Source of the DNA: Clostridiales bacterium UBA3678
GTDB lineage: Bacteria > Bacillota > Clostridia > TANB77 > CAG-508
Direction: 5' to 3'
DNA length: 50,009 nt
NCBI GenBank assembly: GCA_002372935.1
Contig: DFJF01000013.1
Coordinates: forward strand, 1 to 50,009
Below are positions 42,643-50,009 of the stretch, in pieces (position 1 is the stretch's first letter; every line of letters begins with the position of its first letter). The notes below the pieces were generated by a model, which saw only the letters and a list, made by a program, of their open reading frames with translations, was not told the DNA's origin and made no database searches. A program made the translations under genes and the position numbers.

Positions 42643-42733
42643 TATAGTTATTTTATAAAGTTTCTCAAGTACTCCATACTGCTCATAAAAAATTTGCCTC
42701 CAATTGCATTTAAAAACTTATAAAATAACTATA
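42643..42733 (-). promoter_or_regulatory. Long hairpin in the leader of the radical SAM operon
   Basis: TATAGTTATTTTATAAAGTTT (42643-42663, one bulge) pairs with 42714-42733. The 50-base loop carries a GGAGG site and the start of a 12-codon ORF whose stop lies in the stem. It lies between the DUF951 gene and the radical SAM gene. It may act as an attenuator or protect the RNA. Confidence 0.5.
42648..42686 (-). CDS. 12-codon leader ORF with strong ribosome binding site
   Basis: GGAGG (42697-42701 on the plus strand as CCTCC) lies 10 bases before an ATG at 42686. The peptide is MSSMEYLRNFIK, ending in TAA at 42648. It lies in the loop and stem of the hairpin at 42643-42733, 100 bases before the radical SAM start. 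It could be a regulatory leader peptide, a small bioactive peptide or chance. Confidence 0.35.
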   Translation of the reverse strand: MSSMEYLRNFIK

Positions 42734-42755
42734 TCTAGTCTTTTTATTCTTAATT

Positions 42756-42944
42756 TTACAAATTTTTGCTTGACTCTTTTTTAGTAATAGTTTTAAGTGC
42801 TTTTTCTCTCTGCATAACAACTACATGTCCACAATTTGTGCACTTTAGTTTAAAATCTACACCAACTCTTGTAATCTCCCAAAGTTTACAACCACATGGG
42901 TGTGGCTTTTTTGTTCTAACAATATCCCCAATATTGTACTCCAT
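42756..42944 (-). CDS. DUF951 family small zinc-ribbon-like protein
   Basis: About 62 residues: MEYNIGDIVRTKKPHPCGCKLWEITRVGVDFKLKCTNCGHVVVMQREKALK. The paired CGC and CTNC motifs and the KPHPCG start are the family signature of DUF951, found across Firmicutes next to ribosome-assembly or chromosome-partition genes. I start at 42944 from the family's N terminus; an upstream ATG (42956) sits too close to AAAGGA. The function is unknown; a metal-binding RNA or protein role is usually assumed. Confidence 0.85.
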   Translation of the reverse strand: MEYNIGDIVRTKKPHPCGCKLWEITRVGVDFKLKCTNCGHVVVMQREKALKTITKKESSKNL

Positions 42945-43025
42945 ATTTAACCACATTTCCTTTCAATTCCAAATATCCACACATAGATTCATTCATAGTA
43001 ATTTGAAATTTTCAAAATTATAATT

Positions 43026-44678
43026 TTAATTTTCAATAGCCTTTTCTATTCTTTTAATTACACTATTTTTTCTTAAAACCTTCATAATTTCATACATATC
43101 AGGAGTATTAGTTCTTCCTGTTAATGCAACTCTAATAACAGTGCTTACATCACCAACATGAGCTTTATACATTCCTGGATTTGCTTTAAACTCTTTAACT
43201 TCTTTAGCATATCCCATCTCCCCAGAAAGTTCTTTTATTTTATCAAACCAAGTTTGTTTATCATCATTTTCATTATAATATTTTTCTATGTATAATTTTA
43301 AAATTTTGTTAATATCATTTTTATCTGAAATTACTTGATATGGATATTCTATAGAGTTTTCAAAGAATTTTTCATCATACATATATATGATATTTTCTTT
43401 GACATCTGACCATTTTGCAATATCTTTTCTAGGTTTTGCATTTCCTCTTTCAATTCCTAAAACTTTAAGTGAATATTCTTTATTCTCAAGCATTTTCGCC
43501 AATTCATCATCATGTTTTTTAGCCCATCTCAAAGACTTATCATAAACTTCTTCTGCAGAATATCTAGAAATTACAATTTTTGACACATCACCTAATTTTA
43601 CCATATCAAATAATGCACCACTAACACTCATTTTATTTAATTGAAAATCAAATTCATCAATTGATTTATCTTTATTCTGTCTTCTCCAATTTTCAAATGT
43701 AGAGTTTGCAATATTTAATAAATATTCTTTTACTGCTAAACTTGGAACTCCAATTTCTTCATAATATGATGCAGCAGCTTCTGGGTCTTTTCTTTTACTT
43801 ATTTTACGCTTATTTCCATTGTCATTTTTAAGTAAAGTAGGTGTATGTGCATATCTTGGTGCTTTCCAGCCCATCTCTTGGAATAGTTGCAAATGAAGTG
43901 GTACAGATGAAAGCCACTCATCTCCTCTTGTTACAATTGTTGTTCCCATCAAATGATCATCAATTAAATGTGCAAAATGATATGTTGGAAGTCCATCAGC
44001 CTTTATTATAACTATATCTTGATCATTTTCTGGAAATGTAACATTTCCTTTTATTATATCTTTATGCTTAATTTTTCTGTCTTCTCTACCATTTGATTTA
44101 AATCTTATAATATATGGAACTCCTGCTTTTATCTTTTTTGCAGCTTCTTCTAATGGTAAATTTCTATATTTTGCCCATACTCCATAATAACCAGTTCTAA
44201 GTTTTGAAGCTTCTTGCCTTGCTCTCATTTCTTCCAATTCCTCTGGAGTATCAAAAGCAGGATAAGCTTTTCCCATCTCTAACAAGTGTTTTGCAAAAGC
44301 TTGATAAATGTCTTTTCTCATAGATTGTTTATAAGGTCCATAGTTTCCTTTCCATTCTGTCTCACTTATCATTCCTTCATCAGGCTCTAAATCAAAACTT
44401 TTAAGAGCTTCAATTATTTGTTTTACTCCACCTTCGACTTCTCTTTTTTGATCAGTATCTTCTATTCTTAAAAAGAAAACTCCGCCAGTCTGTCTAGCAA
44501 CCTTAGTTGCAATTAAAGCTTGATCAATTGTTCCAATATGCACATTTCCTGTTGGACTTGGGGCAACTCTTAAAACTTGAGCTCCTTCTGGTAAATCTCT
44601 TTCTGGGTATTTTTCTTCATAATATGATATATCCTTTGCATCTGGAAAAATCATATCAGCTAATTCTTTATAATCCAT
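43026..44678 (-). CDS. gltX: Glutamate-tRNA ligase
   Basis: It charges tRNA-Glu (and possibly tRNA-Gln in organisms lacking GlnRS). The 550-residue class I synthetase has the HIGH-type VLRVAPSPTGNVHIGTIDQAL, IRFKSNGREDRKIKHKD, the KMSKS-type KISKRKDPEAA and an anticodon-binding C-terminal region. It is longer than the common 480-500. GAAAGGAG lies before the ATG. No T-box leader is seen. Confidence 0.93.
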   Translation of the reverse strand: MDYKELADMIFPDAKDISYYEEKYPERDLPEGAQVLRVAPSPTGNVHIGTIDQALIATKVARQTGGVFFLRIEDTDQKREVEGGVKQIIEALKSFDLEPDEGMISETEWKGNYGPYKQSMRKDIYQAFAKHLLEMGKAYPAFDTPEELEEMRARQEASKLRTGYYGVWAKYRNLPLEEAAKKIKAGVPYIIRFKSNGREDRKIKHKDIIKGNVTFPENDQDIVIIKADGLPTYHFAHLIDDHLMGTTIVTRGDEWLSSVPLHLQLFQEMGWKAPRYAHTPTLLKNDNGNKRKISKRKDPEAAASYYEEIGVPSLAVKEYLLNIANSTFENWRRQNKDKSIDEFDFQLNKMSVSGALFDMVKLGDVSKIVISRYSAEEVYDKSLRWAKKHDDELAKMLENKEYSLKVLGIERGNAKPRKDIAKWSDVKENIIYMYDEKFFENSIEYPYQVISDKNDINKILKLYIEKYYNENDDKQTWFDKIKELSGEMGYAKEVKEFKANPGMYKAHVGDVSTVIRVALTGRTNTPDMYEIMKVLRKNSVIKRIEKAIEN

Positions 44679-44696
44679 ATAAATCTCCTTTCACTC

Positions 44697-44743
44697 TCAA
44701 AAGAGGACGGTTCTTTTTTGAAAGAAGCACTGTCCCTCTTTGA
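44697..44743 (-). repeat. Imperfect hairpin containing a GGGACAGT...ACCGTCC motif
   Basis: TCAAAAGAGGAC (44697-44708) pairs with GTCCCTCTTTGA, with further pairing of CGGTTCTT/AAGAAGCACTG. It lies between the RNase J stop and gltX. It lacks a T-run and resembles dispersed GGGACAGT/ACCGTCCC hairpin repeats seen in clostridial genomes. Confidence 0.45.
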
Positions 44744-44745
44744 AA

Positions 44746-46656
44746 TTAAACTTCCATTATAATTGGTATAATCATTGGGTTTCTTTTTGTTTTATTAATT
44801 ATATACTCTCTTAGATTGTCTCTTATTATGTTTTTGATTGTATTCCAATCTGCGATTCCTTTTGCTTCACATTCCCAAACTTGTTTTCTAACTTCTGCTT
44901 TTATTTCTTCCATAATGTTTTCAGATTCTTTAACATATATAAATCCCCTTGATATTACATCTGGTCCTGCAAGTACTTCTCCTGTTCCTTGTTGTAATGT
45001 TAGAACAACTATTATTAATCCGTCTTGTGATAAATGCTGTCTATCTCTTAATACGACACTTCCAACATCGCCAATTCCTAAACCATCAACTAAGACTCTT
45101 CCTGATGGTACTGTTTCACCATAATTTGCCTCTTCTTTATTCATTTCTAAAACTAATCCATTTTGAAGCATAAATATGTTGTCTTTATCTATTCCTACAG
45201 ATTTTGCTGTTTCACTATGTGCTACTAAGTGTCTATAATCTCCATGTACAGGTATAAAGTATTTTGGTTTAGCTAATGTTAAAATTAGTTTTTGTTCTTC
45301 TTGACAAGCATGTCCTGAAACATGGACATCTTCTAATGCACTATATACAACCTCTGCGCCTATTTGCATTAAATCGTCTATTACTTTTGAAACATATTTT
45401 TCATTTCCTGGAATAGGTGTTGCAGAAATTATTACTAAGTCATTCTGTGTAATTTTTACTTTTCTATGTGTTCCTGCTGCCATTCTAGTTAAAGCTGACA
45501 TCGCTTCCCCTTGACTTCCTGTAGTAATTATTACCAATTGATTATCTACATAATTATTTATCATGTCTATATCTATAAATAGATTATCTGGACATTGAAT
45601 ATAACCAAGTTCTCTTGCTGTTGTTATCATATTTTCCATACTTCTTCCACATACAGCAATTTTCCTTCCATATTTTACCGCAGAATTTACAATTTGTTGA
45701 ACTCTATGAACATTTGAAGCAAATGTTGCTACCACAATTCTTTTTGTGCAATTTAGGAATAATTTATCAAATACATCTCCAACTGTACGTTCTGACATCG
45801 TAAATCCTTTTCTTTCAGAATTAGTACTATCAGACATTAATGCTAAAACTCCTTTGTTTCCAAGTTCTGCAATTCTTCCTAAATCCATTATTTTTCCATC
45901 TATTGGAGTAAAATCAATTTTGAAATCTCCTGTATGCAACACTACTCCAACTGGCGTAGTTATAGCAAGCATTACAGAATCTGGTATACTATGAGAACTT
46001 CTGATAAATTCTATTTTAAAACAACCTAACTTTATTGTTTTCCCTTGAGCCACTTCATGTAATTTTGTAGACTCTACTAAATTATGTTCTTCTAATTTGT
46101 TTTTTATTAATCCTAAAGTTAATTTTGTTGCGTAAATTGGTGTATTTAATTGTTTTAAGAAATATGGTATTCCACCAATATGATCTTCGTGTCCATGTGT
46201 TATAACGATACCCCTGAATTTTTCTTTATTTTTCAAAATATATGTTATATCTGGAATAACTAAATCTACTCCCAACATATCATCTTCTGGAAATGATAAA
46301 CCACAATCTACTGCTATCATATCATTTCCATATTCAAATACTGTGATATTTTTTCCTATTTCATGTAATCCACCTAATGGAATAATTTTTAGTTTTGGTC
46401 TTTTAAACACAAAATCATTGTCATCTTTTTTTAAATCTGATTTTGTATTTTCTTCTTTGTTGTCTTTTAGTATTTTTGCTACCTTTGTTTTTCTAGTCGT
46501 TCTTTTCTTTTTTATATCTACTTTCGTTTCAACCTCCATTGTTTTCTTTGCACTTGATGTTTTAGTGTTTAAAATATTTTCACTAACTATTCTTTTTTTT
46601 CTTGGTGCATTGTTCTTTTTTTCTCTTTTTATAGTGTTTTCTATCTTTTCTTCCAT
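44746..46656 (-). CDS. rnj: Ribonuclease J
   Basis: RNase J is an endo- and 5'-3' exoribonuclease central to RNA decay in Firmicutes. The 636-residue protein has the metallo-beta-lactamase motif VITHGHEDHIGGIPYFL, then IEFIRSSHSIPDSVMLAI, VLHTGDFKIDF, the beta-CASP segment and the C-terminal domain (ISRGFIYVKESENIMEE). About 85 residues at the N terminus are an extra Lys/Arg-rich tail (KREKKNNAPRKKRIV...KTKVAKILKD), likely RNA-binding. AAGGAAGG precedes the ATG. A strong promoter is at 46817-46845. Confidence 0.95.
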   Translation of the reverse strand: MEEKIENTIKREKKNNAPRKKRIVSENILNTKTSSAKKTMEVETKVDIKKKRTTRKTKVAKILKDNKEENTKSDLKKDDNDFVFKRPKLKIIPLGGLHEIGKNITVFEYGNDMIAVDCGLSFPEDDMLGVDLVIPDITYILKNKEKFRGIVITHGHEDHIGGIPYFLKQLNTPIYATKLTLGLIKNKLEEHNLVESTKLHEVAQGKTIKLGCFKIEFIRSSHSIPDSVMLAITTPVGVVLHTGDFKIDFTPIDGKIMDLGRIAELGNKGVLALMSDSTNSERKGFTMSERTVGDVFDKLFLNCTKRIVVATFASNVHRVQQIVNSAVKYGRKIAVCGRSMENMITTARELGYIQCPDNLFIDIDMINNYVDNQLVIITTGSQGEAMSALTRMAAGTHRKVKITQNDLVIISATPIPGNEKYVSKVIDDLMQIGAEVVYSALEDVHVSGHACQEEQKLILTLAKPKYFIPVHGDYRHLVAHSETAKSVGIDKDNIFMLQNGLVLEMNKEEANYGETVPSGRVLVDGLGIGDVGSVVLRDRQHLSQDGLIIVVLTLQQGTGEVLAGPDVISRGFIYVKESENIMEEIKAEVRKQVWECEAKGIADWNTIKNIIRDNLREYIINKTKRNPMIIPIIMEV

Positions 46657-46712
46657 TATAAATTTTCCTTCCTTTCTCTTTTTTATTAAAACTTATTATA
46701 AATAAAATCGAT

Positions 46713-46749
46713 TAAAAATATGCAATCACATTCTCCATAAATTGCATAT
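46713..46749 (-). terminator. Terminator-like hairpin in the RNase J leader
   Basis: ATATGCAAT (46718-46726) pairs with ATTGCATAT (46741-46749); the minus strand continues with TTTTT. It lies between the strong promoter and rnj, so it could be an attenuator, or the terminator of the gene fragment at 46712-46876. Confidence 0.5.
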
Positions 46750-46816
46750 CAATATAATTGCGATTCTTAAACTCACAATTAACTATAATCTCTTTAATCT
46801 CATTTAATCTTTTGGT

Positions 46817-46845
46817 ATTATACCACTTTTCTTCTATTATGTCAA
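46817..46845 (-). promoter_or_regulatory. Sigma-A promoter upstream of rnj
   Basis: TTGACA (46840-46845), 17 bases, TATAAT (46817-46822) on the minus strand, both consensus. The leader to rnj would be about 150 bases and contains the hairpin at 46713-46749. Confidence 0.7.
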
Positions 46846-46868
46846 TATTGTGATCTTTTAAATTGTTG

Positions 46869-46922
46869 CATTTCAAATACTAATTAAGGGCATTTCAAAT
46901 GAAAATTCCGGGCATTTCAAAT
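46869..46922. repeat. Three direct repeats GCATTTCAAAT, possible insertion-sequence end
   Basis: Copies at 46869-46879, 46890-46900 and 46912-46922 are spaced 21-22 bases apart, with GGGCATTTCAAATG in the last two. Multiple short terminal repeats of this kind are found at the ends of IS21-type elements in gut Firmicutes. No transposase gene is present, so this would be a relic. Confidence 0.45.
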
Positions 46923-46976
46923 GGATATTCTGGTTTAATTTATTATAATGTCTTAATAAATCATTTGAGAAAATGT

Positions 46977-47005
46977 CACATTATTACAAATTTTGACATA
47001 GTATA
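46977..47005 (+). promoter_or_regulatory. Sigma-K-like promoter of the transthyretin-fold gene
   Basis: CAC (46977-46979), 17 bases, CATAGTATA (46997-47005), the same layout as the yabG candidate, 75 bases before the ATG at 47081. Confidence 0.45.
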
Positions 47006-47080
47006 TATTAATCAATTAATTTAATAATTCACAAAAATTGTTTAAATTAATTGTAAATTTAATTTGTTGGAGGATTTATT

Positions 47081-47509
47081 ATGGAGAACGAAGAATATGA
47101 TTTTAAAAAGCCTTCTCACTGTCCTGTAGTTGATATTAATGGCAAAATTGATACTGGAAAACAATTTGATTTGGATATAACTTTACCAAAAGATAACAGA
47201 AATGTAATTTTTGGAACTATCAAAGATGCCAAAAGAGAGCCTGTAAAAAATGCCGTTGTAAAATTAATAGAAATTAAATGTGAAAAAGATGGCATGAAAA
47301 TGAGAATTCCTATAAGTCACACATTTACAGATGAATATGGAGAATTCGTTTTTGGTCCTCTTTGTCCAGATAAAGAATATGCTATTGATATTTGGGTTAA
47401 TGATGTTAAACATTTCAGATTATGCAATAAGGTAGAACACGAATTTGAATGTTTAAAAGGTAAAAAACCAGAAGAATGTGGCTGTATAAAACCTCATTGT
47501 GAAAAATAG
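47081..47509 (+). CDS. Carboxypeptidase-regulatory (transthyretin-like) domain protein, possible spore-surface protein
   Basis: The 142-residue protein has no signal peptide. Its centre is a transthyretin-like beta sandwich (NVIFGTIKDAKREPVKNAVVKLIE...SHTFTDEYGEFVFGPLCPDKEYAIDIWVND). The ends carry cysteines (SHCPVVD; CGCIKPHCEK), suited to cross-linking or metal binding. A TTGGAGG site precedes the ATG and a sigma-K-like promoter lies upstream. Absence of a signal peptide plus that promoter suggest a coat or exosporium component, which is inference. A terminator follows at 47521. Confidence 0.7.
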   Translation: MENEEYDFKKPSHCPVVDINGKIDTGKQFDLDITLPKDNRNVIFGTIKDAKREPVKNAVVKLIEIKCEKDGMKMRIPISHTFTDEYGEFVFGPLCPDKEYAIDIWVNDVKHFRLCNKVEHEFECLKGKKPEECGCIKPHCEK

Positions 47510-47520
47510 TTAATATTTTT

Positions 47521-47555
47521 AAGGTCAAGTTTTAACATAACTTGACCTTATTTTT
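47521..47555 (+). terminator. Terminator of the transthyretin-fold gene
   Basis: AAGGTCAAGTT pairs with AACTTGACCTT (47539-47549) and is followed by ATTTTT, 12 bases past the stop. Confidence 0.85.
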
Positions 47556-47564
47556 AATTAAAAT

Positions 47565-47642
47565 ATAATGGTAAATTTGTTACTATATTAACTGTTTTAA
47601 ATTGTTAAAATAAATTAATAATAATAACAAATTCACCATTAT
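47565..47642 (-). terminator. Long hairpin downstream of the small membrane protein
   Basis: ATAATGGTAAATTTGTTA (47565-47582) pairs with 47625-47642 with one mismatch; the 42-base loop is AT-rich. It lies just past the stop at 47647. No strong T-run follows, so its role is uncertain. Confidence 0.4.
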
Positions 47643-47646
47643 TTAT

Positions 47647-48069
47647 TTATCTTCTTCTATAAAATCTCCTTGAATAGCAATTATTATTACTATTATTTTC
47701 TATGGTTTGAATTGTGTTATCTGTAGTATCTCCTTCTATAAGATTTTCAGCAATTGTAGAAGTAGTTACACTATTATTTGTGGTATCATTTGTATTATTT
47801 TGATTTCCAAAATTACATATTAAGCGCCAACAACGACATATTAATCTTGTAATATATGCAGTTATAATAGCAATTATTGTATATATAATCGTTGCTATTA
47901 GTGCTTCAGCTAAATTATTTGAAAATGCTACAAATGAAACTATTAAATAAATTGCAAAAAATGTTATTCCAACTAAAATTGGGCTTCTAAGCAACTTTTG
48001 TAATACTATAGAAAGTAAAATAGTTGCCAATGGTAATACAAAAAATATAAATAATATAAAAATTCCCAT
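47647..48069 (-). CDS. Small polytopic membrane protein (DUF2651-like)
   Basis: The 140-residue protein has about three membrane helices in the first 85 residues (ILFIFFVLPLATILLSIVLQ; GITFFAIYLIVSFVAF; LIATIIYTIIAIITAYI), a pattern close to DUF2651/YbeF proteins. A Cys/Arg segment (LICRCWRLIC) and a Thr/Asn-rich, disordered tail ending CYSRRFYRRR follow; the tail is not part of that family. AGGAAAG precedes the ATG. Function unknown. Confidence 0.6.
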   Translation of the reverse strand: MGIFILFIFFVLPLATILLSIVLQKLLRSPILVGITFFAIYLIVSFVAFSNNLAEALIATIIYTIIAIITAYITRLICRCWRLICNFGNQNNTNDTTNNSVTTSTIAENLIEGDTTDNTIQTIENNSNNNCYSRRFYRRR

Positions 48070-48210
48070 ATTCTTTCCTATATGATATATCTTAAATTTC
48101 TAACATATCATACTCTCCTTTCATTCTATTTTAGTATATCTTATGCAAATAGTTCTTTTTTGTTCCTAAATACTATAAGCTCAACCTAGATAGTAATGTT
48201 GTTTACAACT

Positions 48211-48243
48211 AAAAAATCAAGTCTAGATAAATCTAAACTTGAT
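48211..48243 (-). terminator. tsf terminator
   Basis: ATCAAGTCTAGAT (48216-48228) pairs with ATCTAAACTTGAT (48231-48243), one mismatch; the minus strand continues TTTTTT. Confidence 0.8.
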
Positions 48244-48250
48244 TTTTAAA

Positions 48251-49132
48251 TTATTTTATTTGTTTCATAACTTCTTCTGCAAAGTTTTCTTCTTTCTTCT
48301 CTATTCCTTCTCCTCTTTCAATTCTGGCAAATTCTACAACTTCTGCTCCTTTTGATTTTAATAATTCTGATACTTTCATATCTGGATTTTTAACAAATTC
48401 TTGATCTACTAAACATATTTCACTATAGAATTTTCCTATTCTTCCTTGAACTACTTTTTCTGCTATTGCTGCTGGTTTTCCTTCATTTATAGCTTGTGCC
48501 TTTAAAATTTCCATTTCTTTTTCAAGTCTTTCAGCTGGAACTGATTTTTCATCTAAAAATTCTGGTCTTGCTGCAGCTATTTGCATACAAATGTCTTTTG
48601 CAAGTTCTTTATCTGCATTTTTCATATTAACTAAAACTGCAATTTTTCCATCTCCATGAATATATTTTTCTATCAAACCATCTGTTGTTTCAAATCTTAC
48701 AAATCTACGTATATTCATATTTTCTCCAATTTTTGCTACTTTTTCTACTAATGCTTCTGAAACTTTTTTTCCTGTTTCTTCTATAAATTCTTGATTCATT
48801 AAATCATCAACATCTTTTGGATTTTTTAAAGCAACTTGTTTTGCTAGAGCTTCTACAAAACTTCTAAATTCAGCGTTTTGAGCAACAAAGTCTGTTTCAG
48901 AATTAACTTCTACAGCAGAACCTAATTTTCCATCTTCACTTACATAAGCTAATACTAATCCTTCTGCTGCTATTCTACTTGATTTTTTAGCTGCTTTTGT
49001 AATTCCTTTTTCACGTAAGTATTCTATAGCTTTTTCCATATCTCCATTAGTTTCTGTTAAAGCTTTTTTGCAGTCCATCATTCCTGCTCCTGTTTTTTCT
49101 CTTAATTCTTTTACCATACTTGCTGATATCAT
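48251..49132 (-). CDS. tsf: Translation elongation factor Ts
   Basis: EF-Ts releases GDP from EF-Tu. The 293-residue protein has the UBA-like N terminus (ISASMVKELREKTGAGMMDCKKALTETNG), the signature GSAVEVNSETDFVAQNAEF, and a C-terminal coiled coil with QGRIGKFYSEICLVDQEFV. AAAGGAGG precedes the ATG. It lies downstream of rpsB as in most bacteria, with a hairpin between them. Confidence 0.97.
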   Translation of the reverse strand: MISASMVKELREKTGAGMMDCKKALTETNGDMEKAIEYLREKGITKAAKKSSRIAAEGLVLAYVSEDGKLGSAVEVNSETDFVAQNAEFRSFVEALAKQVALKNPKDVDDLMNQEFIEETGKKVSEALVEKVAKIGENMNIRRFVRFETTDGLIEKYIHGDGKIAVLVNMKNADKELAKDICMQIAAARPEFLDEKSVPAERLEKEMEILKAQAINEGKPAAIAEKVVQGRIGKFYSEICLVDQEFVKNPDMKVSELLKSKGAEVVEFARIERGEGIEKKEENFAEEVMKQIK

Positions 49133-49205
49133 TTTTTATTCCTCCTTTTAATTTACAAATATATATTTTAATTTCTTATATTATTGATAATTTTTTATTC
49201 TGTTA

Positions 49206-49239
49206 AAATAAGAGTAGAGCAGATGCCCCACTCTTATTT
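49206..49239 (-). terminator. Hairpin between rpsB and tsf
   Basis: AAATAAGAGT (49206-49215) pairs with ACTCTTATTT (49230-49239); the minus strand continues TTAACAG after TTTT. It lies 5 bases past the rpsB stop and could lower tsf relative to rpsB. Confidence 0.6.
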
Positions 49240-49244
49240 ATATT

Positions 49245-50009
49245 TTAATTATTGCTTTCTTCCTCAGAATTTGCAACTACTTCTTCCATAGTTTCTGGAG
49301 TTTTTTCTGAACTTTCTTCTACAGATTCTTCTTGATTCTCTTCTTCTTCAAGTTCAAAACTTTCTCCTTGTTTTCCTTCTATAATAGCATTTGCCATGGC
49401 ATCTGTAATTAGTTTTACAGATCTTATTGCATCATCATTTCCTGGAATTGGATAATCTAAAACTTCTGGATTGCAGTTTGTATCTACAATTCCTACAACA
49501 GGAATATTTAATCTTTTAGCTTCATTTATAGCATTATATTCTTTTTTAGGATCTACTATAAACAATACTCCTGGAAGTTCTTCCATATCTTTGATTCCAC
49601 CAAGATTTGCTTGTAATTTTTCCATTTCCTTTTTAAGATTTATTACTTCTTTTTTAGGTAATACATCAAATGTTCCATCTTCTTGCATTTTTTCGATATC
49701 TTTTAGTCTTTGTATTCTATTTTTTATTGTTGAGAAATTAGTTAACATTCCACCTAACCATCTTTGATCAACATAATACATTCCACATTTTTCAGCTGCT
49801 TCTTTAATGCATTCTTGTGCTTGTTTTTTAGTTCCTACAAATAAAACTGTTTTTCCTTCCTCTGATTGACTTCTTAAAAATTCATAAGCCTCATCAATTT
49901 TCTTTGATGTTTTTTGTAAATCGATTATATGGATTCCATTTCTAGCTTGAAATATATATTCAGCCATTTTAGGATTCCATCTTCTTGTTTGATGTCCAAA
50001 ATGAACACC
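49245..50009 (-). CDS. rpsB: 30S ribosomal protein S2, 5' end cut by window edge
   Basis: The visible 254 codons begin GVHFGHQTRRWNPKMAEYIF, which is the normal N-terminal region of S2; only about the first 13-17 residues are outside the window. QRWLGGMLTNFSTIK and PGVLFIVDPKKEYNAINEAKRLNIPVVGIVDTNC are family signatures. The ATG at 49967 is internal, not the start. A Glu/Ser-rich acidic tail (FELEEEENQEESVEESSEK...) of about 35 residues is longer than in many species. Confidence 0.97.
   Translation of the reverse strand, partial: GVHFGHQTRRWNPKMAEYIFQARNGIHIIDLQKTSKKIDEAYEFLRSQSEEGKTVLFVGTKKQAQECIKEAAEKCGMYYVDQRWLGGMLTNFSTIKNRIQRLKDIEKMQEDGTFDVLPKKEVINLKKEMEKLQANLGGIKDMEELPGVLFIVDPKKEYNAINEAKRLNIPVVGIVDTNCNPEVLDYPIPGNDDAIRSVKLITDAMANAIIEGKQGESFELEEEENQEESVEESSEKTPETMEEVVANSEEESNN

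Larger units (their letters stand above)
46712..46876 (-). pseudogene. C-terminal fragment of an unknown gene
   Basis: A 54-codon minus-strand frame reads LKCNNLKDHNIDIIEEKWYN and continues in a coding-like manner to MQFMENVIAYF and TAA. It has no ATG start with a binding site, and its beginning coincides with the first of the GCATTTCAAAT repeats at 46869-46922. It looks like a gene end cut off by an insertion. Confidence 0.4.

Noticed and set aside
44679..44745. T-box leader for gltX
   Set aside because: The gap is only about 67 bases and contains a simple hairpin without T-box motifs.
46869..46922. Possible small CRISPR from three GCATTTCAAAT repeats
   Set aside because: Repeats are 11 bp with 10-11-base gaps, too short for a CRISPR and with no cas genes.
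49245..49967. rpsB as a complete gene starting at 49967
   Set aside because: The frame continues to the window edge with GVHFGHQTRRWNPK, conserved in S2, so the ATG at 49967 is internal.

Overview
The window is about 50 kb of very AT-rich DNA from an anaerobic, endospore-forming Firmicute, most likely a Clostridia-class fermenter. Spore formation is shown by a germinant receptor operon (gerA/gerB/gerC type), gpr, yabG, veg, spoIIID and several sporulation-type promoter matches. Fermentative anaerobic life is shown by pyruvate formate-lyase with its activase, L-lactate dehydrogenase and formate-tetrahydrofolate ligase. Nearly all genes lie on the minus strand. The exceptions are an RluA-type pseudouridine synthase, an M23 peptidase, the ger operon and one transthyretin-fold gene.

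Layout. 1-5.4 kb: a minus-strand run of MBOAT acyltransferase, SGNH hydrolase, RlmCD-type rRNA methyltransferase, phosphoesterase and GNAT acetyltransferase. The last two genes are each followed by a short sequence resembling the 3' end of the methyltransferase gene. 5.5-12.6 kb: a leaderless RluA-family gene, uvrC, an M23 endopeptidase, and pflA/pflB behind a good sigma-A promoter. 12.9-25.3 kb: topA, an M15-like cell-wall hydrolase, gpr, fhs, a frameshifted pseudouridine synthase, an rRNA-type methyltransferase, a WG-repeat membrane protein with a Gln/Asn tandem-repeat tail, tgt, ruvA and ldh. 25.4-29.9 kb: a four-gene ger operon including a 59-residue membrane protein. 30-35 kb: veg, an N-terminally short yabG, an acyl-CoA synthetase, two tRNA genes (Gly-CCC and Thr-GGU), efp and spoIIID.

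35.2-42.7 kb is the accessory core, with two adjacent unusual operons. The first has a MoxR-like AAA+ ATPase fused behind an N-terminal domain carrying a diversity-generating-retroelement-like variable stretch, a small AAA-like protein with degenerate motifs, and a metallopeptidase-vWA protein. The second has a MazG-like/radical SAM fusion, a NUDIX hydrolase and an HPr-kinase-like P-loop protein. It is preceded by a long hairpin holding a 12-codon ORF with a strong ribosome binding site. I regard these two operons as the best candidates for a poorly described system.

42.7-50 kb returns to housekeeping genes: a DUF951 protein, gltX, RNase J, a possible insertion-sequence scar beside a gene fragment, a likely late-sporulation transthyretin-fold gene, a small membrane protein, tsf, and rpsB running off the window end. 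No rRNA, CRISPR array, complete transposase gene or phage gene was seen. All functional calls come from reading the sequence, without database searches.
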